From Lederbergia citrea (GTDB lineage: Bacteria > Bacillota > Bacilli > Bacillales > Bacillaceae_C), in contig NZ_JAGYPH010000001.1 of assembly GCF_018343525.1 (NCBI RefSeq), positions 997,778 through 1,061,777 of the forward strand: a stretch of DNA of 64,000 nt, given 5' to 3'. Below are positions 57,221-64,000 of this stretch, piece after piece. Under the pieces are notes generated by a model, which saw only the letters and a program-made list of their open reading frames with translations, did not search any database and was not told the DNA's origin. Position 1 is the stretch's first letter; every line of letters begins with the position of its first letter. A program made the translations under genes and the position numbers.

Positions 57221-59308
57221 TTATGCATCAGTAATCTCTTTGATTAATTTATTATTTATTTTGTTTAAGTATAATCTTATATCTTCATCTTTAATATTTC
57301 CTTCTTCTGAGGAAGCTACAATTATTTGTAATTGTTTAGGAAATTCTTCTTTTAATTGATATAATTCATCTAAAAATTGATTGAACGTATCCAAGTCCAA
57401 ATTTTGCTGTCTCGGTTCATCCAATACTAAAAAGTATGGATGATTTGTGGAATCCCCAAATATTAAACATGTCTTCAATAATGCTAAATAATAGGATAAA
57501 ATAATTCTTATCAATCCGCTGCTTGAAGTAATATTGTATAGGTTGACCCCCTCTATTTTTGGATAATAATCTTCTCTATCGATTTTAATTTGTTCGTATA
57601 TCCGAGTGATGACAGAAATGTTCTTTTTTCCTTTATCCTTGATTGACTTATCTAAATTATCGACTTTATCCGTGTCAAAGCCATCTTTTAAGAAGTCCAA
57701 TTTAAAGAGAATATCTTTGAATTCCTCTTCAAAGCTTCCAAGTTTTTCTTTATCTGTATCTTCACTTGCTTTAGCATCTTTAATACTCTTTTTCAATTCT
57801 TTAATTTTTAAAGCTATTTTATCTTTTTCTTTTGTGATATTTTCGTACTTTTTCAGCACTTCTTTATCTTTCTCTAATTCCTTGATTTTATTTTCTATTC
57901 GGCCAACTTCTCTTGAAAAGTAATTATATTGCTCCATGCTTTGCGGTTTTAGTTGGTCTTCATAACTATCCATTGTCTTCCTCAACTCTTTTAGTTCCAA
58001 ACGAGCTAAGAATAATTTATTCGCTATTTCTTTTTTTGCATCTTCCTTCTTCCCCATTAATCTTTTGAAATCTTTCAGCTCATCCAACAGATAATGCAGC
58101 GTTTGGACGGTATTATTAACATTTTGTAACTCTGAACCACATAAATCGCAACAACCAGAAGACAATTCTTCTTCTTCCTTAATATTGACATCATTCAAAC
58201 ACCTTGGACAAGTTTCAATAGGCAAAATTCCGATTAGTTTTTTGGCAGTTTTAAGCTTATCATTTTTCTCTATATCTGATTCAATCTTGGTTATGTAATA
58301 TTGATATTGGGATATTTCAGCTTCCAGTAATTCTAATGATTCTTCATGCCTTTTGGCTACCATGGTCATATGACGATATTTAGTGCGAATTTCTGTTAGG
58401 ACGTTATCGACTACACGATTCCCTTTTTCCATTTCTAATATTTTCTTTTGAAGGCCAATTACTTCGTTTTTCTTATCCCTAATCTCAACATCTACTTGTT
58501 TTGATTTATCGTGGGACAGCAATTGCACTACTTCTTGCAAATCCTTTAAAGAATTCACCTTTTGTCTTAATTGTGAATTGTAAAAATCCAATGAATGTCT
58601 ATACTTTGCAACATCCGCATTAGAAAGGCCTAGTAAAAATTCAAACGCTGTTTTCTTTACATCTGCAATTTCATACTTTGGGTTTGTCGCTTGGATATCT
58701 GTCCACGCTTCTTGCGGGACAACAAAGAGCGGCAAAAGGTTTTGGATATAGAAAATCAATCGTTCTTCTTTAGTATCATCCTCTTCCTCTGAATCCTCAC
58801 TTACCTTGCGAATTGGTTTCATTTCTAAGAATGAAAATAAAAATTCTTGATATGTTTGATTACCAATTATATTTTTATCTTTGTTAATTTTATAAAAATC
58901 TTTCCCTTTTGCGCGGTCATCTAGTGTTTTCCCCGTATCATGTTCCTCTAATGAAACTTTTTTAAAAACAATAACTGGCTCGTTATTATCAATAGCATCC
59001 CTTAATACAACGACTCGATTACCATTACTTTGTAATTGTAAGTAAATCTCAGCGTGTTCAATTCTTTCATCCATAAATTTTCTTAATAACAATTTAAAGT
59101 TGATAATTTCTCTTTGCTTTTTCCCGTATATGGCTTCACCGTTCAGCCCATATACAATGCTTTCAATTAATGTAGACTTCCCCAAGGTATTTTTACCAAA
59201 AATCATATTTACTTCACTTATCTTGTTATCCACCAAAAAGTTAAGGTAACGACCATATTTATTACCGCTCTTAGCTAAAATCCTTATCTTTATCGCTTCA
59301 ATAAACAA
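57221..59308 (-). CDS. Lamassu/ABC-3C-type SMC-like ATPase (LmuB-like)
   Basis: 695-residue ATPase of the Rad50/SMC-like group. Walker A is GKNTLGKST (38-46), followed by a long coiled coil to a zinc hook with CPRC (367-370) and CDLC (387-390), then a return coil. The signature-like motif is NITSSSGLIRIILSYYLALL (592-611) and Walker B is YFLVLDEPRQQNLD (625-638); the DEPRQQ motif is typical of three-component ABC defence systems. In Lamassu this subunit senses unusual DNA ends and releases the nuclease. It begins 2 bases after the middle-component stop. Confidence 0.85.
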   Translation of the reverse strand: MFIEAIKIRILAKSGNKYGRYLNFLVDNKISEVNMIFGKNTLGKSTLIESIVYGLNGEAIYGKKQREIINFKLLLRKFMDERIEHAEIYLQLQSNGNRVVVLRDAIDNNEPVIVFKKVSLEEHDTGKTLDDRAKGKDFYKINKDKNIIGNQTYQEFLFSFLEMKPIRKVSEDSEEEDDTKEERLIFYIQNLLPLFVVPQEAWTDIQATNPKYEIADVKKTAFEFLLGLSNADVAKYRHSLDFYNSQLRQKVNSLKDLQEVVQLLSHDKSKQVDVEIRDKKNEVIGLQKKILEMEKGNRVVDNVLTEIRTKYRHMTMVAKRHEESLELLEAEISQYQYYITKIESDIEKNDKLKTAKKLIGILPIETCPRCLNDVNIKEEEELSSGCCDLCGSELQNVNNTVQTLHYLLDELKDFKRLMGKKEDAKKEIANKLFLARLELKELRKTMDSYEDQLKPQSMEQYNYFSREVGRIENKIKELEKDKEVLKKYENITKEKDKIALKIKELKKSIKDAKASEDTDKEKLGSFEEEFKDILFKLDFLKDGFDTDKVDNLDKSIKDKGKKNISVITRIYEQIKIDREDYYPKIEGVNLYNITSSSGLIRIILSYYLALLKTCLIFGDSTNHPYFLVLDEPRQQNLDLDTFNQFLDELYQLKEEFPKQLQIIVASSEEGNIKDEDIRLYLNKINNKLIKEITDA

Positions 59309-59310
59309 AA

Positions 59311-59958
59311 TTACTCACCTTCAATTCCTAGCATTAGTGACGGAAAATGCTTTCTTATATAACCATCAATACGTTCGTTTGTTGCATTTTTAGGAAAGAT
59401 AGCATTGATGATTTCCATTCTATCTACCCAAACTGGTTCTTCTTCGATTATTTGTTCCGAGATTTGAATCCCGAGTTCAGTTAAAGTTAGACACATGGCT
59501 TTTTTACTTTTATTGAAATTAGTGAAATCAACTTTAATCAACTTTTTACTCACCATATAACTCAAAATAGAATCATATCGATGATCCCAAGGTCCTCGTA
59601 TATATTTAATCATTGGCGAAAGCGCCCTCTCTGTTTCAAATGATTTAAGTTTTAACCCGTCTAATAGCTTAGGCTTCTTTTCAATTTCAATAATCCGTTT
59701 TAAATAGAAAGGATAACGAATTAGAAAATCGAAAAATGAAAATTTTCCCCTTCCATAAATCGTATTATGGCTGAAAAAAGGTTCATTAATAATGCCGCAT
59801 ATTCGAATTAAAAGTAAAATTCTATAGGCATGAAAATCATAATCATTATCGGGTTGAATGTATTCCTGTTGCTCTTCTAAAGGGGCCGTTTCCATAATCA
59901 CATCATTTTTGATTAATATATCGAAAAAATCTTCTGTCGAGTTTTCCTTTTTCTCCAT
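59311..59958 (-). CDS. Lamassu/ABC-3C middle component (LmuC-like)
   Basis: 215 residues, soluble, alpha-helical with a winged-helix-like middle: RILLLIRICGIINEPFFSHN, then GKFSFFDFLIRYPFYLKRII and HRYDSILSYMVSKKLIKVDF. The last segment resembles a winged helix wing (LTELGIQISEQIIEEEPVWV). This matches the small middle component that bridges ATPase and effector in ABC-3C/Lamassu operons. It lies 7 bp after the effector gene and 2 bp before the ATPase gene. Confidence 0.72.
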   Translation of the reverse strand: MEKKENSTEDFFDILIKNDVIMETAPLEEQQEYIQPDNDYDFHAYRILLLIRICGIINEPFFSHNTIYGRGKFSFFDFLIRYPFYLKRIIEIEKKPKLLDGLKLKSFETERALSPMIKYIRGPWDHRYDSILSYMVSKKLIKVDFTNFNKSKKAMCLTLTELGIQISEQIIEEEPVWVDRMEIINAIFPKNATNERIDGYIRKHFPSLMLGIEGE

Positions 59959-59965
59959 ACTTCCC

Positions 59966-61501
59966 TTACCTTTCCCTATGCCATCTTAAGAAACACTTCG
60001 CTGCCATGTGAAACATTTGTCCATAAACAACTTCAGTGTCCACAACGAACTTCTTAATTTTCATCTGTTCGTTAAATTCTTTCAAAGCTAATGTTAAATC
60101 TTTTTTGAAGGCAAGATAGAATCTTGCTGATGAAATCTCGCTGTCTAATTGTAGCTCTATTACAGCATCATTACATATTCCTTCTATTTTCTTTTCCAAT
60201 TTTCTTATTTCATCGTACTCACGATGAAAATTTTGAAAAGTAAGCCTCTGCAGATACAATAAGTACCTACATCGTAATTCGGTTGCCGTTTGAAGCAAAT
60301 TATTTCTAATTTCCTCATCTAATCCTTCAATTTTATGAAACTTCATCTCCAGCTTACTTTGTTCCTCATTATTTTCTTGTTTAATAAATTTTTCTACTTC
60401 TTCAGGTTCAACTATCGGCATCTCAAACAAATGATAATCTGCCTCATTAGAGGATGACTGAAATTGATTTTCAAGCCTGTTACCCAAAGAATCAATATCT
60501 TGCCTAATTCGATTTTCCGAATCAGAAATATTCTGATTAACACTTGAGAATCCTTGGTCTATTTTTAGCCCTAATATGTCAAACCCTTTTAATACTTCCT
60601 TATCAATACCTGAGCGAATGACATCATCTGTTTCTCCAAGAATTTTTTCTAACAAGTTATTATCAAGAAACCTTTGTTCCCTTTTCTCTTTTACAGCTTT
60701 AAAATTAATCTCCGTAAGTAATCTTCCAAAATGCAAATCAATTCTGTTCTCTTCTTTAGAAAGGCTCTTTAATTCCTCGTTCACCAGCTCTTTTAAAACT
60801 TCAATAGATTGAACAGCATCTATACTTTCAAATACCCATGCTATCCGGTTTGTAAAATCTTGCATGATTTCATTGTCATTAATTTTTCCTTCAAAGATCG
60901 TTGCAAGATTCAAAAGAGCTTCAAGCTCTTTATCTAGCCTTTCAATTTCTTGAAGCAATTCTTCACTTTCTTTTGAGGCACTTTCAACTTTTGCTTGGCG
61001 AGTAGTTATTTTTTTTTCGATAGCTCTTTCCATTGATTTCTTTTCACCAACAAATACCTCACGCAAAATTTCCTTTGTCTTTTTTATACACACATTTCGA
61101 ATTTCTTTATTTGTATGTAAAGCCCCCTGATGAGTCATCCAATTCTCGATAATGGTATCTCGATTTGAAATATGAGTATTAGTTTCAAAAACATATTCCC
61201 CTTCATAATCTTCATAAATTAGATGCAATAGAAAATAATTATAAAAAGACTTTTTTATCTCCTCACTATTTATATTCAATGCCGTGGAATAACATTTCAA
61301 TTGGGTGAACTTAACTGTCTGTTCCATCAAATTAATTTCTTTGATGTCATCATCCACTTCACAAAAAATGGTAATATCTTTCTTATTTTTATAATTATCC
61401 AACCAAAGCAACAACGTTTTTAGATACTGATAAACAAAACCCCTGTTAGAACCAGGGGCATCTGTATCTTTTTTGAATATGATCAGTTCATTAGTAGTCA
61501 T
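59966..61501 (-). CDS. Lamassu-type effector with PD-(D/E)xK (DUF4297/Cap4-like) domain (LmuA-like)
   Basis: 511 residues. The N-terminal domain carries the DUF4297/Cap4-type nuclease signature: GFVYQYLKTLLLWL (Tyr24-Gln25), then FCEVDDDIKEI (Glu48, Asp50-52) and KFTQLKCYS (Gln67, Lys69). These give the metal-binding E..D..QxK set. The middle and C-terminal parts are mostly coiled coil (ERLDKELEALLNLATIFEG and QSSSNEADYHLFEMPIVEP). In Lamassu such effectors are held inactive by the ATPase and cut DNA on phage infection, killing the cell. It is the first gene of the operon, with GGGGG before the ATG. Confidence 0.78.
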   Translation of the reverse strand: MTTNELIIFKKDTDAPGSNRGFVYQYLKTLLLWLDNYKNKKDITIFCEVDDDIKEINLMEQTVKFTQLKCYSTALNINSEEIKKSFYNYFLLHLIYEDYEGEYVFETNTHISNRDTIIENWMTHQGALHTNKEIRNVCIKKTKEILREVFVGEKKSMERAIEKKITTRQAKVESASKESEELLQEIERLDKELEALLNLATIFEGKINDNEIMQDFTNRIAWVFESIDAVQSIEVLKELVNEELKSLSKEENRIDLHFGRLLTEINFKAVKEKREQRFLDNNLLEKILGETDDVIRSGIDKEVLKGFDILGLKIDQGFSSVNQNISDSENRIRQDIDSLGNRLENQFQSSSNEADYHLFEMPIVEPEEVEKFIKQENNEEQSKLEMKFHKIEGLDEEIRNNLLQTATELRCRYLLYLQRLTFQNFHREYDEIRKLEKKIEGICNDAVIELQLDSEISSARFYLAFKKDLTLALKEFNEQMKIKKFVVDTEVVYGQMFHMAAKCFLRWHRER

Positions 61502-61980
61502 CTATTCTATTTCCCCCGCCAAACATCTATTTAATTAAAGACATTTTTCCTACTATTCTACCATATTTAAACAATCTATACTTTCATTAATTTACTATTA
61601 TCAAAAATTGCTCAAATCTGACGGAAAAACTACCTACAAAATTGCATACTTATCAAGCGAACTAACTAAATAAATAAATATCTGCAATGGTTGCGTCAAT
61701 CTGGAATCTAGTTCCAGGCCCATTTGCTTTCGAATTAAAATTACTTAAAATCGTACGATGCTTCAAATCAAGCAGTCTGCAAACTTAAATTACTATTTTA
61801 AACAAGCCGATCCCACATTATTGTTTAGTTGGTTCGAAATACACAAAAAAACAACCCCTTAAAAGAGGTTATTGATGTTGTTTATACAGTGAAACAGCGT
61901 TTTTTAATTAAATACAAGAATAATTCCTCAATTAGTACGCACAAGAGGAAAACCACCAATAATTCGTAAAACCTTTCCTG
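61502..61980. other. Intergenic stretch between the Lamassu-type operon and the yidC remnant
   Basis: About 480 bp, AT-rich. No gene is visible. A short hairpin AACCCCTT..AAGAGGTT near 61853-61870 could end transcription. Otherwise nothing recognised. Confidence 0.4.
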
Positions 61981-62297
61981 CTACTTTGTTTCAATTAGAG
62001 ACACCTCATACCAATGATACAAATTTATTCTAATTAAAGAGCAATAAAGTTTACTAAAACAACCTTTATATTTAATGTACATATTTTTTATAATCAGTGC
62101 CTGCACAATCATAAATAGTCCACCAACGGTCAATGCAGCTGGTACATTTAGTGAGATAAATCCAATCATAATCGGAGGTACCAAGCTCATAATAGCCATT
62201 TGCTTACGCTGTGCTTTTTCCAAGCCAATAAGGACCGCTACTACTTGGATATAGTTAATAAGTGTAGCCAAAATAACAAATAAAATATCTGTTTCAC
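61981..62297 (-). pseudogene. C-terminal remnant of a YidC/OxaA membrane insertase gene
   Basis: The frame reads ETDILFVILATLINYIQVVA, then GLEKAQRKQMAIMSLVPPIM, IGFISLNVPAAL and VGGLFMIVQALIIKNMYIKY, the last two membrane segments of YidC. Four residues of the usual PAALPLYWxVGG motif are missing (PAAL-TVGG), and everything before the fourth segment is gone. The upstream boundary at about 62297 coincides with the hairpin end of an IS200/IS605 remnant, so the insertion or a later deletion removed the rest. Confidence 0.75.
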
Positions 62298-62830
62298 CCT
62301 AAGTTAAACGACCACCTACTAAAGCAGGTGGATTTTGACATAAATGTCGACGACTAAAGTCGTATTTCGGGCTGAAGTCCCGCTCAATGTCCATAAACTG
62401 AAGCATACTCAAAATTTGACTGAACTCATTCTTCAATCTGGAATAATTCATCTTTACCTTCATTGAACTGATTTGCAATATAGTTTCTTATTATCTCTTT
62501 CGTTACAATCCCAACCGTTACACAAAAGTATCCTCTTGCCTATAATTGCGTCCCCCAAACTTTTTCTTGAGTTCGGAAAATTCATCCTGTAATAATCTCG
62601 AAGAGCGCCCTTTAAATACTGCAAAATTTTACTTGGTGCCATACTCGGCGGATATGATAACAGTAAATGTATGTGGTCTTTTCCTACACTGCCTCGCAAA
62701 ATTGTAATTCCCCTGGCCTCCAAGCACTTTATATCTATATTTTATGACCCATATGATATAGTACTTGATATCATAAACCGCATGGCTACTTTTTCTATCT
62801 CCGTCCATACTTTCACCTCATCCATTAGCA
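62298..62830 (-). mobile_element. Decayed IS200/IS605-family element
   Basis: One end contains several small hairpins (CCACCTACTAAAGCAGGTGG, then ACGACTAAAGTCGT and CGGGCTGAAGTCCCG), typical of the subterminal structures that TnpA recognises in single-stranded DNA. It also holds a broken tnpA. No tnpB is present. The left boundary meets the yidC remnant; the right boundary lies near 62830, just before copy 22 of the recurring element. Confidence 0.75.
62426..62808 (-). pseudogene. tnpA (HUH/Y1 transposase) remnant
   Basis: Fragments in several frames. The start is SHAVYDIKYYIIWVIKYRYK. The middle is EARGITILRGSVGKDHIHLL, where HIH is the HUH metal-binding motif. YPPSMAPSKILQYLKG follows, and the C-terminal end is IVTKEIIRNYIANQF then NEGKDELF. 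The segment that would normally join the N-terminal strand to EARG is deleted, and frames shift near 62600 and 62510, so no functional transposase can be made. Confidence 0.8.
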
Positions 62831-62859
62831 TTGACATGCTTGGGCTGAATTTTTCACCT

Positions 62860-62909
62860 TTTTGCGTTAATCCTTCTTTGATTAATGCACCCGCACCTGT
62901 TAGTTAAAG
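62860..62909 (-). repeat. Recurring element, right half (copy 22)
   Basis: TTTTGCGTTAATCCTTCTTT, GATTAATGCACCCGCACC and TGTTAGTTAAAG, the core and right arm of the element. The left arm is missing next to the IS remnant. The GNAT stop codon (62904-62906) lies inside the right arm. Confidence 0.72.
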
Positions 62910-63311
62910 AGACATTTGAAAATGATGACAAGTAGTATCTAATCCACCTTTGAGGTAAAATCTATGTGCATCGTGTCTATGAACACCAGAATCTAAACGA
63001 AATTGTTCACAATCATTTTCCTTTGCATGGCTTATTAGCCAATCCCATAGGATTTTCGCATATCCTTTTCGACGACTTGTTTCACCCGTAATCAAATCAT
63101 CTACATAAAAATAATTCCCCCAAGCTAGAGATTCAGTAATCCTATATCTAGCTGCAGCTTTAACTTCATCATTTTCAATGACTGCAACTAAATTAAATCC
63201 ATAATTATCTTGCAATCGTCTAATTTTCCCTATAAATTTATCTTCTGTTAAATGTGGACGAAGTTGTTTGAAAGTGCTAAAAGTAGACCTTATTTCTAAA
63301 TCAGATTTCAT
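62904..63311 (-). CDS. GNAT family N-acetyltransferase
   Basis: 135 residues with the GNAT fold: LVAVIENDEVKAAARYRITE (beta strands 2-3), WGNYFYVDDLITGETSRRKG leading into the acetyl-CoA loop SRRKGYAKILWDWL, then FRLDSGVHRHDAHRFYLKGG (strand 5 and helix 4). It acetylates a small amine or protein of unknown identity. The stop codon is embedded in the recurring element. It is a single-gene unit bounded by copies 22 and 23. Confidence 0.85.
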   Translation of the reverse strand: MKSDLEIRSTFSTFKQLRPHLTEDKFIGKIRRLQDNYGFNLVAVIENDEVKAAARYRITESLAWGNYFYVDDLITGETSRRKGYAKILWDWLISHAKENDCEQFRLDSGVHRHDAHRFYLKGGLDTTCHHFQMSL

Positions 63312-63384
63312 TATTTTTACACTTGGTTGAATTGTATGTATCCCCTTATTATTTTATAAAATTCCCTTAAGTAATTCGTTATTC

Positions 63385-63470
63385 TTGTTAAACTATCCCG
63401 CCCGTTACTTGAACAAGAAAAAAGCGATTCCTCGTTATTCTTCAAGAATCGCATCCTTTAGTTAAATACC
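63385..63470 (-). repeat. Recurring element, full copy (copy 23)
   Basis: TTGTTAAACTATCCCGCCCG, TTACTTGAACAAG, stem GCGATTC / GAATCGC, right arm GCATCCTTTAGTTAAATACC. The stem sequence is private to this copy but well paired, with TTTTTTC after it on the minus strand. The methyltransferase stop lies in its right arm. Confidence 0.78.
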
Positions 63471-64000
63471 GTTCTTTCTTACAACGTAAGTGATAGCATT
63501 TGTATTTAATAATAATTCTTTTTCATCACGAACAATTTTATATTCTAACGGCTTAACCAGTTGGTTTAAAACTGCCCAACCTTCGTATATTCCATTTTAT
63601 TTATTTATCATATCTTCTGTCTTAATATTAATCTCCATCATAACGTCTAATTTTTTGTTGCATTCTATATCAATTTCTTCTACTTCTGAATTAACAATAA
63701 TACAGTTTATGCCCTCATTTTTTGTTCCTAATGCCATTTGTCTAATCACACTTTCAAAAATATCTTCCGATTCAACGTGTTCTAAAGTTGATACGGCAAC
63801 AATGAAATCATATTCATTTTTAGTAATCTCGTAATGTCCTATATCTGCTTTTTTTGTTTCAATTACTTCTTCTACTTCATACTCTTCGCTATCTAGTTTC
63901 AATTTATCTAAGGCAGAATCTAATAAATCTACACAAACAACTTTTCCATTTTTATTTTTTATTTCTTGTGCAATTGGGATACTATTTATCGAATATTTAT
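63462..64000 (-). pseudogene. SAM-dependent methyltransferase-like gene with in-frame stop, continuing past the window edge
   Basis: One continuous frame from the edge: NSIPIAQEIKNKNGKVVCVD, then EYDFIVAVSTLEHVESEDIF and INCIIVNSEVEEIDIE, the post-I acidic strand and motif IV of class I methyltransferases. A TAA at 63597-63599 ends it after TEDMINK. The same frame resumes at once with NGIYEGWAVLNQLVKPLEYK and ELLLNTNAITYVVRKNGI, the normal C-terminus. The gene is therefore interrupted by a single nonsense codon. The natural stop (63462-63464) lies in the right arm of copy 23. Confidence 0.7.

Noticed and set aside
41345..63470. Classical integron attC sites
   Set aside because: The arms contain GTTAGTT rather than the required GTTRRRY core, no IntI-like integrase is present, and every copy carries an intrinsic terminator. 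The similarity is architectural only.

Overview
The window looks like a chromosome segment of a low-GC, endospore-forming Bacillaceae (Bacillus in the broad sense). The evidence is the spore protein genes sspN and tlp, a Spo0E-like phosphatase, AGGAGG-type ribosome binding sites, frequent TTG/GTG starts, and a gene order recalling the B. subtilis parEC, plsY (yneS), yneRQP, tlp-sspN, citB, yneK, ccdC, ccdA neighbourhood. No rRNA, tRNA, CRISPR array, integrase or complete transposase gene was found.

Layout. (1) 0.1-3.6 kb: small minus-strand accessory genes and gene wrecks (lipoprotein, two VOC proteins, a DHFR-like reductase, a broken quinone oxidoreductase) separated by copies of a recurring 70-160 bp element. 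(2) 3.7-40.9 kb: conserved chromosomal core with the arginine operon argC-argJ-argB-argD-carA-carB-argF, topoisomerase IV (parE-parC), plsY, a CapA-like phosphatase, the yneP-yneQ-yneR set, spore genes, aconitase, stress and cell-wall genes, sbcD-sbcC, the yvrJ/DUF2922/DUF1659 trio, two fluC/crcB fluoride channel genes and the cytochrome c biogenesis genes ccdA and ccdC. (3) 41.0-48.8 kb: a second run of small minus-strand accessory genes (YCII, NTF2-like, Nudix, DinB/YfiT, small membrane proteins and lipoproteins, remnants of methyltransferases, a GNAT and a signal-peptidase-like gene), most of them bounded by the same element. (4) 49.2-61.5 kb: a defence island with a Gabija-like operon (OLD-family ATPase/TOPRIM nuclease, UvrD-like helicase, DUF2971 protein) and a Lamassu/ABC-3C-type operon (putative PD-(D/E)xK effector, middle component, zinc-hook SMC-like ATPase). 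Between them lie element copies, a GC-rich possible IS remnant, two small genes and a truncated AraC regulator. (5) 61.9-64 kb: a yidC remnant next to a decayed IS200/IS605 element, a GNAT acetyltransferase and a broken methyltransferase running off the edge.

Two observations stand out. First, about 22 copies of the recurring element occur only in the accessory zones, all in one orientation. Gene stop codons often abut or lie inside its right arm, and its central hairpin keeps base pairing while its sequence changes, followed by a U-tract on the coding strand. This gives a cassette-like architecture of one small gene plus one structured terminator repeat, reminiscent of integron arrays but without a classical attC site or an integrase in the window. 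Second, the carA gene of an otherwise intact arginine operon encodes a glutaminase subunit whose nucleophilic cysteine is glycine and whose other signature motifs have drifted, which suggests an ammonia-dependent carbamoyl-phosphate synthetase or an operon in early decay.
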